Part shown: positions 26,518 through 34,854 of the stretch, piece after piece
Layout of the letters: each line of letters starts with the position of its first letter
Numbering within the stretch: the first letter of the stretch is position 1
The notes under the pieces: generated by a model
What the model was told of the DNA's origin: nothing
Database searches by the model: none
The model's input: only the letters and a program-made list of their open reading frames with translations
From: Pseudothermotoga elfii DSM 9442 = NBRC 107921
GTDB lineage: Bacteria > Thermotogota > Thermotogae > Thermotogales > DSM-5069
Reading direction: 5' to 3'
NCBI RefSeq assembly: GCF_000504085.1
Contig: NC_022792.1
Coordinates: 1 to 64,000 of the forward strand
Length of the DNA: 64,000 nt
Position numbers and translations under genes: made by a program

Positions 26518-27801
26518 ATGTTCAAAATTGTTGAACTTTTTTCTGGTGATTTTGAAGAAAAGGTTTTTATACACTCAGAAAATTTGAAAGCAATTCTAAT
26601 TCCTAAAGAAAGTGCCTCTCGCCCAGTGGAAAATCCAAGGGATGTAGTAGAAAAAATGCTCAATATGCCTGTGGACTCCAAATCTTTGGAATTATTGCTA
26701 AGTGAAGATTCAAGGGTTTCAATTGTTGTCGATGACGCAACTCGTCAAACACCAACAAAGTTCATCTTGAAAATTTTATTGAAAAAATTAGAAAAAATCA
26801 GGGTAAAGAAAAAGAACATAGTAATGCAAATAGCAAATGGATTACACCGCTTAACAACATTGGAAGAAAAAAAGAAAATATTTGGAATGGAAATTCTTGA
26901 AAAATTCGAAGTTCACGATAATGACACAAAAAATGATCAATATCAGTACTTTGGAGAAACATCCAAGGGTACACCTTTGTTTTTCAACAAAAGAGTAACT
27001 TCAGCTGATTTAATTGTAACTATTGGAATGATTAAATCACATTCCTTCGCTGGATTCACTGGTGGCGCGAAAAGTATACTCCCAGGTATATCAAACGAAA
27101 AAACCGTGCTTTCAAATCATCGTTTTGAGTTTATAGAATATCCCAATGGTATTTTGGGCGATGCAGAAAAGAGCATGGTTAGACAAGATATGGAAGAGGC
27201 TGCAAAGAAATTGCCTGTTTTTATCATCAATGTTGTCTTGAATGATAAAAATCAGATCATTGACGTTGTAGCTGGTGATGTCATTGGTGCGCATCGTAAA
27301 GGAGTAGAAGCCTTTAAAAAAATGGCAGAAGTTTTTTTGAAAGAGCCCATGGATTTGGTTGTAGTTGAAGGGGGGTACCCCGGTTCTATAAACTTTTATC
27401 AAGCACTCTTTGGTTGTAATGTTGTTCTCACAACTCCTAAGCCAGTACTTAAAGAAAACGGAATCATAATTTTATTTGCGCAATGTAAAGAAGGCATGGG
27501 AAGTGATATCATTGAAGAACTTTTTACGACATATCGAGATCCAAAGAAAGTTTTAAAGTATCTAAAAGCCTCTTCTCCATTACCAGAACAATGGGCAGCT
27601 CAATTCCTGGCATCGTTTTTACTCAGAGCACGCCTAATTGTTATCACATCGAACACACTGTTAAAAGACAAATTAAAAAACTTTGGAATAACATGCTTCA
27701 ACTCGACTCAGGAAGCAATCGATAATTTTATCGCTGAAAATGAAAAGATAAATGTCGCTGTGATAAAAAATCCAGACTTTCTGATACCCAATCTGGAATA
27801 A
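26518..27801 (+). CDS. larA: LarA-like (nickel-pincer 2-hydroxyacid racemase/epimerase) protein
   Basis: Member of the lactate racemase family (DUF2088), 427 residues. SIVVDDATRQTP is the N-terminal nucleotide-like motif; NGLHR supplies the first histidine; GMIKSHSFAGFTGGAKSILPG carries the second histidine and the lysine that tethers the nickel-pincer cofactor in characterised LarA; TVLSNH gives the next histidine. All cofactor ligands are present. No larB/C/E cofactor-synthesis genes are nearby, so they must lie elsewhere. LarA homologues act on various 2-hydroxy acids, so a sugar-acid epimerase fits the TRAP/lyase operon (inference). ATG after GAGGAGAT. Confidence 0.85.
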   Translation: MFKIVELFSGDFEEKVFIHSENLKAILIPKESASRPVENPRDVVEKMLNMPVDSKSLELLLSEDSRVSIVVDDATRQTPTKFILKILLKKLEKIRVKKKNIVMQIANGLHRLTTLEEKKKIFGMEILEKFEVHDNDTKNDQYQYFGETSKGTPLFFNKRVTSADLIVTIGMIKSHSFAGFTGGAKSILPGISNEKTVLSNHRFEFIEYPNGILGDAEKSMVRQDMEEAAKKLPVFIINVVLNDKNQIIDVVAGDVIGAHRKGVEAFKKMAEVFLKEPMDLVVVEGGYPGSINFYQALFGCNVVLTTPKPVLKENGIIILFAQCKEGMGSDIIEELFTTYRDPKKVLKYLKASSPLPEQWAAQFLASFLLRARLIVITSNTLLKDKLKNFGITCFNSTQEAIDNFIAENEKINVAVIKNPDFLIPNLE

Positions 27802-27845
27802 ATGTTGAAGCGTCTTTCATTTTCTGTTCTTTAACAAATCCTTTT

Positions 27846-27878
27846 GATTGTATTTCTGCGCGATTTTGCGCTACAATC
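27846..27878. repeat. inverted repeat 45 bp after larA
   Basis: GATTGTA (27846-27852) and TACAATC (27872-27878) with an inner GCGC-GATTTT-GCGC stem (27858-27871). No U-run follows. Could be a transcript-end structure of the operon or a protein site. Confidence 0.4.
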
Positions 27879-27917
27879 ATGGTACGATAAACGAAAAAAA
27901 TTATTTCATTTCATAAA

Positions 27918-27953
27918 ATGAAGAGTGAAAAAGATATGAAGAGTGAAAAAGAT
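27918..27953 (+). repeat. tandem 18-bp duplication
   Basis: ATGAAGAGTGAAAAAGAT occurs twice without a gap (27918-27935, 27936-27953). It lies just before the first recognisable codons of the decayed dapA copy and may be slippage in degenerating DNA. Confidence 0.85.
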
Positions 27954-27990
27954 CATAAGATCAGAGAAATTGAAAGAAAAAATAAAAGGA

Positions 27991-28832
27991 TTGAAAAAAC
28001 TTACCCAATTTTTGATTGATATCAATGTAAGAAACAGTACTGGTTTTTTGGTGTCTGTTGGAAGTATTCAAGAATGTGCGGTAATGCTCACAGATGAAGA
28101 GAAAAGATAATATTCGAAATAGTCAAAGAGAAAGCAGGAAAAGCAAGAGACGAAGTTCCTGCAACTGGTGGATGTGACTGTGCCGATACACGAACAACGG
28201 TCATAAAGTTGGTTCATTGTACAGAAAAAACTGGACTGGACTCGGTGGAATGATGATCAGTCTGTTGTATTGTTGGAGATCTAACGAAGAGATAGTTTTA
28301 ACCCGCTACAAAGCAATCGCAAAAGAAACCGAATTAAGACTTGTTTCACAACTCGATATATTTTTGGAAACATCGATAAAGTTGATCAATAAAATTAGCC
28401 GCCTTAAAGGGCGGTGCTTTTTGTATTGAGAAATTCGAAAAGTAGTTGAAATTCTGTGAAACAAAATAACGACCTTTAATGCTGCGGGTGAACCGCCCAA
28501 ATCTCATACAATAATCTTATGCTACTCAAATGGGTGCAAAGGGGTGTGTTTCAGGTCCTGCAGCAGTTTTCCCCGAGTTTTTTGTAAGGCTGTATGAGCA
28601 GTTCAAAAAAGGTGATATCGAAGGAGCAAGGCAAACTCAGAGAAAACTTACAAAACTTTCACTTGCCTTGGGAGATGGAGCAAGTATTCCTATATTGAAA
28701 ACAGTTTTGAGCTGGCGAGGAATCAACGCAGGCGGATGCAGATCACCTCTTAAAATTCTTAATGAAACCGAGCTTCAGAAATTGAAGATCTCAATTGAAA
28801 CCGTTCTTGAGGAGGTAAAATTAACCTTTTGA
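27991..28832 (+). pseudogene. decayed DapA-family aldolase gene
   Basis: Fragments of a DapA/NanA-family protein persist in order but in different frames. First LTQFLIDINV...SIQECAVMLTDEEKR then a stop (28108). After a frame change IFEIVKEKAGK...GGCDCADTRTTVIKLV and KTGLDSVE, then a double stop (28251). Next RYKAIAKETELRL, and finally a longer open tail (28530-28832) MGAKGCVSGPAAVFPEFFVRLYEQFKKGD. The middle with the Schiff-base lysine is lost, replaced in part by a CCGCC/GGCGG hairpin with a U-run (28399-28422). At least three frame shifts; not functional. It is a paralogue of, not a copy of, the intact lyase at 22655. Confidence 0.8.
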
Positions 28833-28835
28833 TTT

Positions 28836-29666
28836 TCAATAACCTGCTTTTCTCAAATTTTCTTTCATATCGTTGATAGTCACTCTCAGATACCTTTCCG
28901 TGGTCGCCAGACTCGAGTGCCCAAGAAATTCCTGGACAATTTTGAGATTTACACCTTTCTTCAAAAGATTCGTCGCAGCGGTGTGCCTTAAAACATGCGG
29001 TGATATATGTTTAATTCCAGTTTTCTTTGCAAGATTTTTGAGCAGATATGAAATACCATGGGAAGTTATTGGTTTGCCGGAAAGATTTTTCAAGAGAGGT
29101 TCTTCTTCTTTCAATTTAGGAACTATCTTGAATATATAGGGTTTAAGTTTGGAAGGAATCGGAACTATTCTCATTTTCCTTCCTTTTCCATTAACCAATA
29201 TATGATCTTCCCGAAGATTTATGTGCCCTACTTTTAAAGATCTGATCTCACTAACCCTCAAACCTGCATAGCCTGCAAGGCCAACAATAAGAAGTTGCCT
29301 GTAATCTTCATCAAATATCTTAACAGCCTTGTTCCATAACTTTAGAAACTCTCTTTCAGAAAGCGCTTTCGGTATAGTAGAAGACCTTCCCTTAACTTTA
29401 AGTTTGTTTCTTAAATCAAGTAATATTTCTGGAGAAACTTCCTCAAGAAATCTTCTTATAGCACAGTAATATAGATTCACTGTAGATGGCTTCCGACCTT
29501 CTGCAGTTGTTTCAGCCCATTTGAGGATCTCTTCTACATTGAGCTCTTCAATGCTCTGTGTAAATTTCCTCACAGCGGACATATAGGCTCTGACGGTCAT
29601 TGAACTCAATTTTTGACTCCGAAGAACGGCTTCAAAACGTTTGAGTAAATCAACATCTGTTTTCAT
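28836..29666 (-). CDS. tyrosine recombinase (XerC/D-like)
   Basis: Site-specific recombinase of 276 residues. N-terminal SAM-like DNA-binding domain (1-about 95; TVRAYMSAVRKFTQ), then the catalytic domain with Arg in AGLRVSEIRSL, Lys in NGKGRKMRIVPI, HVLRHTAATNLL (HxxR) and LGHSSLATTERY with the nucleophilic Tyr. The complete catalytic set is present. Size and compactness fit a housekeeping Xer protein for chromosome-dimer resolution; position next to a decayed gene and an inverted repeat leaves a mobile-element integrase possible. ATG after AAGGAGG. It converges on the pseudogene with 3 bp between. Confidence 0.88.
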   Translation of the reverse strand: MKTDVDLLKRFEAVLRSQKLSSMTVRAYMSAVRKFTQSIEELNVEEILKWAETTAEGRKPSTVNLYYCAIRRFLEEVSPEILLDLRNKLKVKGRSSTIPKALSEREFLKLWNKAVKIFDEDYRQLLIVGLAGYAGLRVSEIRSLKVGHINLREDHILVNGKGRKMRIVPIPSKLKPYIFKIVPKLKEEEPLLKNLSGKPITSHGISYLLKNLAKKTGIKHISPHVLRHTAATNLLKKGVNLKIVQEFLGHSSLATTERYLRVTINDMKENLRKAGY

Positions 29667-30045
29667 GATCCCGGCCTCCTTAAATTATGTAGATATACGT
29701 TAAAGAGAGACATTTTCATCACCGATCGGACGTAGTTTCAATCAATTGCAGGCATAATATTTTAAAACAAAAGTGAAAGGTAATATTAAGAATGAGAAAA
29801 ATTTATAAATCAAAATAATGATGATTATTGATAGTAAAGATTCAAATGATTTTTCTTTTTCTAAGTGTATTTTCGCATTTTTTGTATTATCGTGTCAATC
29901 GCAAACTCTATAGTTTTTCAGCACTATTTTTGAATAAAAACTTTCCTCGTCGTAACTTTGAACTTAGATTTCTTCAATGTACTATCAATAATCATCATTC
30001 TCGTTAGTTGTCATTATAACTATATAAATGTCAGGAGGAGATACG
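29667..30045. other. 379-bp intergenic region with a long inverted repeat
   Basis: No credible gene. Holds the recombinase RBS at the left, a 20-bp perfect inverted repeat (29817-29836 and 29980-29999) enclosing 143 very AT-rich bases, and the HD-GYP RBS at the right. No tRNA, riboswitch or terminator was recognised. Confidence 0.7.
29817..29999. repeat. 20-bp perfect inverted repeat, 143 bp apart
   Basis: AATGATGATTATTGATAGTA (29817-29836) has its exact reverse complement at 29980-29999; pairing stops abruptly on both sides. The interior has no open frame of note. No target duplication flanks it. Possible miniature element, structured RNA, or paired binding sites. Confidence 0.8.
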
Positions 30046-31044
30046 ATGCAGCAGAAAAAAATACTAATAGTTGCGGAAAGCAGAAATAAACTCAAAAGCA
30101 TTCAAGAGTTTCTTCAGGGAAAATGTTTACTTGACATATGCGAAAACTGCATAGATGCCTACAGGATCTGTCGAAAATCACCCTGTGAATATGACCTTCT
30201 CATAACATATTGTGATTATCCATTCAATATTCTTCCTTTGATACGTGCAATAAGAAATGATATATCCTTCATACATCCGTATATTCTTGCTGTTACGGAT
30301 GACAGGCTTAAAACAACCACCATAGCATTAAAGGCTGGTGCAGATAGTGTTGTTGAAAAAGAAACAGTTCAGGATTTTCTGAGATCTGCCCTTGAAAAAG
30401 AAAAAAAGTCAACAGATCTCAGGGCCTTTACAGAGTTCGCAATGAAAATCATTGAGTATAAAAACTTCCCCACTTACGAACATTCGAAAAATGTAAAAAT
30501 TATTTCCTCTATCCTGGCAAATCTCTACTTTCTGGAAAACAAAAAGATTGATTTTCAATTTCACGATAATTTGAGGATTGCGGCACTTTTTCATGATATA
30601 GGAAAAATACTTGTTCCTGAATCGATTCTCTGTAAACCGTCTTCGCTAACATATGATGAGTTCAATACTATGAAAAGCCACACCAGGAGGGGAGCTGAAC
30701 TTTTCTCGACAATTTCGAAAATTTATCCGGAAGACGAATTGTTGTCAGCATGTATGAAAGTATGTTTATACCATCACGAAAAGTTTGATGGAAGTGGATA
30801 TCCTCACGGATTAAAAGGCGAGCAGATTCCTCTGGAAGCAAGAATTGTGGCGATTGCGGATGTTTTTGACGCGTTAACATCAGTTAGATACTATAGATCT
30901 GCTTATTCGTTAGAAAAAGCTCTACGTGTCATGGAAGAGGAAAAAGCTCATTATGATCCCTATATTTTTCATCTGTTCATGGACAATATCGAGTTCTTCT
31001 GCAACTTGAAATTAGACAGCTCTCATTCTGAAAGTCCGTTATAG
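30046..31044 (+). CDS. HD-GYP domain protein with degenerate receiver
   Basis: Probable cyclic-di-GMP phosphodiesterase, cytosolic, 332 residues. The N-terminal 115 residues fold like a response-regulator receiver (KKILIVAESRNKLKSI ... GADSVVEKE), but the phospho-acceptor strand reads YDLLITYCDYPF, so the usual Asp position is not clear. The HD-GYP domain follows: FHDIGKILVPESIL (HD), SHTRRGAELF, CLYHHEKFDGSGYPHGLKGEQIPLEARIVAIADVFDAL (HHExxDGxGYP). The SD AGGAGGAG lies after the first in-frame ATG (30028), so ATG 30046 is used. The sensor partner is not seen. Confidence 0.9.
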   Translation: MQQKKILIVAESRNKLKSIQEFLQGKCLLDICENCIDAYRICRKSPCEYDLLITYCDYPFNILPLIRAIRNDISFIHPYILAVTDDRLKTTTIALKAGADSVVEKETVQDFLRSALEKEKKSTDLRAFTEFAMKIIEYKNFPTYEHSKNVKIISSILANLYFLENKKIDFQFHDNLRIAALFHDIGKILVPESILCKPSSLTYDEFNTMKSHTRRGAELFSTISKIYPEDELLSACMKVCLYHHEKFDGSGYPHGLKGEQIPLEARIVAIADVFDALTSVRYYRSAYSLEKALRVMEEEKAHYDPYIFHLFMDNIEFFCNLKLDSSHSESPL

Positions 31045-31078
31045 TATAATTCTCCTGAGATACAGGAGGTGATTTTTC

Positions 31079-31564
31079 ATGAATTTTGAGATTGTACAGG
31101 TCAAAATTCCAGAAGGGGCTAACGTCATTATAGGTCATTCACATTTTATTAAGACCGTGGAAGATTTGTATGAAGTCATAGTCACAACAAACCCAAATAT
31201 TAAATTTGGCCTGGCTTTTAATGAAGCAAGTGGCCCTTGCCTGATAAGGTATGAAGGCAATGACCAGCAATTAACTGATGTAGCAATCGAAAATGCCAGA
31301 AATATAGGTGCTGGGCATCTATTTGTACTTGTTATCAAAGATGGTTACCCCATAAACATACTCAATCAAATCAAAAATGTTCAGGAAGTTTGCAGAATCT
31401 TCGCAGCTACAGCAAACCCACTTCAGGTAATTGTAACTGAAACAGATCAAGGAAGAGCTGTTCTTGGTGTGGTAGATGGATACAAAATCAAGGATGTCGA
31501 AACAGAAAAAGATAGAGAGTTCAGACACAATTTTTTAAGACAGGTCACAAAATACAAGAAATAA
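31079..31564 (+). CDS. adenosine-specific kinase-like protein (DUF355)
   Basis: Compact 161-residue protein of a family found mainly in archaea and thermophilic bacteria, named from work proposing adenosine-specific kinase activity. Recognisable features: [25 protein letters not shown] at the start, [40 protein letters not shown], and [30 protein letters not shown] near the end. No classical Walker motif. AGGAGGTGATT is an excellent ribosome site. It follows the HD-GYP gene by 34 bp and ends at a strong terminator. Confidence 0.85.
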   Translation: MNFEIVQVKIPEGANVIIGHSHFIKTVEDLYEVIVTTNPNIKFGLAFNEASGPCLIRYEGNDQQLTDVAIENARNIGAGHLFVLVIKDGYPINILNQIKNVQEVCRIFAATANPLQVIVTETDQGRAVLGVVDGYKIKDVETEKDREFRHNFLRQVTKYKK

Positions 31565-31587
31565 CTGGCCTTCAGGCCAGTTATTTT
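31561..31587. terminator. bidirectional terminator
   Basis: Ten-pair perfect stem ATAACTGGCC-TTCA-GGCCAGTTAT followed by a TTTG tail, formed from the stop region of the kinase gene and the last codons of the convergent propeller gene. Read leftward the stem is followed by TTCTTG, so it is best for the rightward transcript. Confidence 0.8.
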
Positions 31588-32825
31588 GTCTTCACAATAA
31601 ATACATCCCCACCACCATGAGATCTTCCCGCAATTCCAGCGGCGTAAGAATAAGAAATGCCCCCTATCAAAAAACCACTCTTTGAATTTTCTAACGCATA
31701 AGCAACCTCGTCCATGTCGCCCCCAAAGCATTTTTGCCATATAAGCTCGCCATCTTTATCAACCTTGATAAGCCAATAATCACTACCTTTATGTTTACCC
31801 GCAACATCACCATCATCAGACCATGATGTCCCAGCCAGAACATAACCATCTTCAGTTACTAATATCTTTTGAACAATATCATCTGAGCTTCCACCATAGG
31901 TTCTGAAAAATTGAACTTTGCCATTTATATCAAATTTGATCATCACAAAATCTGCTTTTCTTTCCTTGCCAACTATTTCTTCAGACCAGCTGACCCCAGC
32001 AGCGATATACCCATCTTCGACAGCTGTTAAGTCTACTATCTGATCCCATTCACTTCCTCCAAAAGCGTTTTCCCAGAGTAATCTTCCGTCGGTAGATATT
32101 TCTGCGATCCACATATCCGCCGAACCATGGTTTATTTTGACATCACCATCAGCTGATTTTGACATTCCAGCAACTATATATCCATTCTTGGATTTTGCTA
32201 CGCTGAAAGCTGCATCCCAATCAGTTCCACCGAAATTTCTGCTCCAGACAACATCTCCAGACTTATCAACTTTTACTACCCAGAAATCTTCCTGACCATC
32301 TATATTTATGCTGCCCGCAAAAATATATCCTTCATCTTCTATCACATCAAAAGCCGTCTCGTAACCATATGTACCGTAACATTTCTTCCATTGAAGTGTA
32401 CCTTTGTTATCGAACTTCAAAAGCCAGACGTCTTGTTCTCCAAACTGTGCAAATAGCTCTCCAGAATCTGAATCGCTAAGTGCAAGAACTACAAATCCTC
32501 CGTCAGAAGCCGGCGTTAGTGAAACCGCACCATCAGTTCCCGTCCCACCAAATTCCTTTTCCCAGAGCAATTTCCCACCTTTGTCCATTCCAAGCAGTAA
32601 AACATCCTGATCGAAATCTTCTTTTGATCCTGTCCATCCAGCGATTACAAATGACCCATCATTTAACCTTGCTATATCATAGGCTATATCCCTTGATGTC
32701 CTGCCTATAAATTTCAACCACTCGACATCTTCTCTCGATTGCCTCGTTAAAGGTGAAACAAAAACCAATAATATGAGAAATATCCCAAATATTATGAGTG
32801 TCCAGAAAGATGAAAACCGTCCCAT
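31581..32825 (-). CDS. secreted or anchored beta-propeller repeat protein
   Basis: 414 residues: an N-terminal signal anchor (FWTLIIFGIFLILLVFVSPL, about 7-26), then about seven tandem repeats of roughly 50-55 residues with the pattern FGG..WD....V......GYI.AG.S.S..G......D.W..K.D..G...W. Examples are NFGGTDWDAAFSVAKSKNG and TYGGSSDDIVQKILVTEDG. This is a beta-propeller built from PQQ/delta-60-like blades. Seven blades would close the propeller. Probably extracytoplasmic and binding, not catalytic; function unknown. ATG after AGAGGTGG. Flanked by the terminator on one side and a small gene's promoter on the other. Confidence 0.82.
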   Translation of the reverse strand: MGRFSSFWTLIIFGIFLILLVFVSPLTRQSREDVEWLKFIGRTSRDIAYDIARLNDGSFVIAGWTGSKEDFDQDVLLLGMDKGGKLLWEKEFGGTGTDGAVSLTPASDGGFVVLALSDSDSGELFAQFGEQDVWLLKFDNKGTLQWKKCYGTYGYETAFDVIEDEGYIFAGSINIDGQEDFWVVKVDKSGDVVWSRNFGGTDWDAAFSVAKSKNGYIVAGMSKSADGDVKINHGSADMWIAEISTDGRLLWENAFGGSEWDQIVDLTAVEDGYIAAGVSWSEEIVGKERKADFVMIKFDINGKVQFFRTYGGSSDDIVQKILVTEDGYVLAGTSWSDDGDVAGKHKGSDYWLIKVDKDGELIWQKCFGGDMDEVAYALENSKSGFLIGGISYSYAAGIAGRSHGGGDVFIVKTK

Positions 32826-32974
32826 AAAACCACCTCTTTTTCATTTTACACCAGCCTTCGAAAAATATTTCTCCATCTCACCTAAATATTATTGATATAA
32901 TTATAATTATTTTTGATATTTCCAGGCTTATTCCATATATATCAAAATAAAAACTCATATTTATGAAATTACAC

Positions 32975-33003
32975 TTGACAAATTTCAAAGTATATGCTAA
33001 AAT
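32975..33003 (+). promoter_or_regulatory. strong promoter of the 54-codon gene
   Basis: TTGACA (32975-32980), 17-bp spacer ending TGC, TAAAAT (32998-33003): consensus -35, near-consensus -10 and extended TGn. Just upstream TTTTGATAT (32911-32919) and ATATCAAAA (32939-32947) form an inverted repeat that could be an operator. Confidence 0.8.
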
Positions 33004-33021
33004 TTTTTCGGAGGTGGGAGC

Positions 33022-33186
33022 ATGTTAGAATATCTACTCGCAAAGGCTCGTTTAGATGAACTTTTGAGAGAAGCTGAAACAGAAAGAATGTTGAAAAAGG
33101 CAAAAGATATCAAAGTTATAGAGGGCTCCAATATTGATAAGAATGAGGTCCAGCAGAGAAAAGATCGTTCAAAAGCTCGTCTCTAA
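33022..33186 (+). CDS. 54-residue charged small protein, unknown
   Basis: Small gene with an almost ideal promoter and ribosome site (GGAGGTGGGAG ending 2 nt before ATG). The product begins MLEYLLAKARLDELLREAE and continues as a highly charged, probably amphipathic helix (about 1-30), then VIEGSNIDKNEV and a basic tail QQRKDRSKARL. No cysteines, no membrane segment. Not recognised. Its last 4 bp overlap the end of the convergent flavodoxin gene. The regulatory quality, not homology, supports it as a real, possibly abundant protein. Confidence 0.65.
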   Translation: MLEYLLAKARLDELLREAETERMLKKAKDIKVIEGSNIDKNEVQQRKDRSKARL

Positions 33187-33656
33187 TCCATTAATTGCTT
33201 TGCAAAATTCTCTATCTTTTCTTCCCTTACACCAAGCTTTGGCTTGGTGTTTTTGACAATCAGTTTCAATATAAATCTGAAGACAAAGTTCATTCTTTCA
33301 TAGTTAAGTTCTCCACCAAAGTAATCCTTTGCCTTTACAAGATCAAGAAACTGACTCGAAAAATTTCTGGAAACATACTCTTCAAAATCTTTTTCTTCCC
33401 CCAGCATGCATAAAAATATACCTATTTTTTTACCCCTAAGATTTTCAATATTCTTTTCACAGAATTTTTTAACCCTCTTGCTTATTTTTCCAGCGTGCAC
33501 GTAGCTTCCAACAACCACACAATCATATTCATTCAGAACCACTCCATAACCTTTCGCAAGATTAATAATTCTTGCCTCTTTAAATTTCTCTGCCAGGATT
33601 TTTGCGCACTTTTCTGTTGTTCCCGTGTAAGTGTCATAAGCAACCAAAACTTTCAC
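33183..33656 (-). CDS. flavodoxin-domain protein (HemG-like)
   Basis: FMN-binding flavodoxin-fold protein, 157 residues. VLVAYDTYTGTTEKCAKILAE is the phosphate-binding loop, followed by YDCVVVGSYVHAGKISKRVKKF and GKKIGIFLCMLGE, the pattern of protoporphyrinogen-oxidase HemG / flavodoxin_5 proteins. No other haem genes are near, so a general electron-transfer or redox role is as likely. The frame is open to 33692; GTG 33656 after GGTGGTGAT (8 nt) gives the natural start MKVLVAYDT, though ATG 33662 is possible. Overlaps the 54-codon gene tail by 4 bp. Confidence 0.85.
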   Translation of the reverse strand: MKVLVAYDTYTGTTEKCAKILAEKFKEARIINLAKGYGVVLNEYDCVVVGSYVHAGKISKRVKKFCEKNIENLRGKKIGIFLCMLGEEKDFEEYVSRNFSSQFLDLVKAKDYFGGELNYERMNFVFRFILKLIVKNTKPKLGVREEKIENFAKQLMD

Positions 33657-33746
33657 AATCATCACCACCAACTGTATTATACGCTGACACAACTACCGGA
33701 AAACCAGCTGTCTATAGTATAATTAAAAAAACAAAGGAGATTGGAA

Positions 33747-34850
33747 ATGTTAAACTCATGCGTTCTTGAGGCACTTATCTATTCTATTATGGCGTGTTCA
33801 ACGTTGATGAGCCAGTATTTTACTATAACAGGTTTTTCGCCTTCACAGATAGGTCTTTTGATGGCGTTAATGCCGTTAACTGCTGTCTACGGAAACTACA
33901 TATACTTTTCTCTGGTAGATAGATTTTCAACGATAAAAATAATAAGGATTTTTTCAATATCCGCTGTACTTTCCTCCTGGTTGCTTTATATATCAGAAGG
34001 ATTCGTCATGAAATTTCTTTTCATGGCTGTGCTTGCATTTTTCCAAGCTTCATTTTTACCTTTGGTCGAATCAGCCATGATTGATCTTTCGGAAAAATAT
34101 GCTTTTTCATACAACAAGATAAGAATCTTTGGTTCTATTGGATACGCAGTAGCAGCATTTTTAATAGGCCAGTTAGTTAGATTGGGGTTTGAATGGCTTT
34201 TCATTGTCCTGTCTGTCATTTTTGTACTTATAAATTTGCTAATACGAAAAATCAATATAAAAACTGAAAAGGCCGAAAAAAATCGAAAATTTGGGAAAGT
34301 ACCCTCGCCTTTTCTGTTCCTCTTCATTATGGTAACAATTGCTATCGGTTTTAATCTATTCAACAGCAATTTTTTACCGGTTTTTGTAAAACACAGAAAC
34401 TACAATGTGTCAATTGTTGGAACAACCTTGTCTTTAATGGCATTGAGCGAAGTCCCTTTTCTGATGTCCGCAGAAAAAATCAGAAAGAAAATTTCGAGTA
34501 AATTTCTCTTTCTTACAGGTATTTTGATAATTGGTGTAAGACTTATTCTCGTACCTATGAGCTGGTCCACCGGAAGCATGGTTTTAATCCAGATGCTTCA
34601 CGGCTGGACATTTATTGTGGTTTACTATTCAACTATTTTCATCATGAGGGAAGCCTTAAAAGGTCAAACATTGAGATCAGCACAAACACTTTTCTGGATA
34701 GCTCTTCAAGGAGTGGGGCCGCTGCTTGGTTCTACGATGGGCGGCATTGTAGTCGACAGCATAGGCATTTCAAACACGTACATAACATTTGGCGCAATTT
34801 GCTTGGTTACAAGCGCCGTTTATTCCTCTTATTTTATAAAAAAACTTTGA
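33747..34850 (+). CDS. MFS transporter (MFS_1-like, LacY/NupG-type)
   Basis: Integral membrane carrier, 367 residues with about eleven to twelve spans, of the MFS group related to LacY/NupG/phenylpropionate carriers. SPSQIGLLMALMPLTAVYGNYIYFSLVDRF carries the loop 2-3 motif, FLPLVESAMIDL and KIRIFGSIGYAVAAFLIG are diagnostic. The second half starts near 190 (PSPFLFLFIMVTIAIGFNLF). Substrate unknown, perhaps a sugar or nucleoside. ATG 33747 is preferred to TTG 33741, which touches the AAAGGAGA ribosome site. It ends 4 bp from the convergent ABC operon with no obvious terminator. Confidence 0.85.
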   Translation: MLNSCVLEALIYSIMACSTLMSQYFTITGFSPSQIGLLMALMPLTAVYGNYIYFSLVDRFSTIKIIRIFSISAVLSSWLLYISEGFVMKFLFMAVLAFFQASFLPLVESAMIDLSEKYAFSYNKIRIFGSIGYAVAAFLIGQLVRLGFEWLFIVLSVIFVLINLLIRKINIKTEKAEKNRKFGKVPSPFLFLFIMVTIAIGFNLFNSNFLPVFVKHRNYNVSIVGTTLSLMALSEVPFLMSAEKIRKKISSKFLFLTGILIIGVRLILVPMSWSTGSMVLIQMLHGWTFIVVYYSTIFIMREALKGQTLRSAQTLFWIALQGVGPLLGSTMGGIVVDSIGISNTYITFGAICLVTSAVYSSYFIKKL

Positions 34851-34854
34851 AAAA

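Noticed and set aside
28217-28429. 70-codon open frame as an independent gene
   Set aside because: Its second half (RYKAIAKETELRL) is a DapA fragment and it lacks an SD; treated as part of the pseudogene.
28530-28832. 100-codon frame as a real gene
   Set aside because: Only the C-terminal third of a DapA-family protein, without active-site residues or an SD.
29682-29706. dif-like recombination site upstream of the tyrosine recombinase
   Set aside because: TTAAATTATGTAGATATACG has some resemblance to a dif core, but the two arms match each other at only a few positions.
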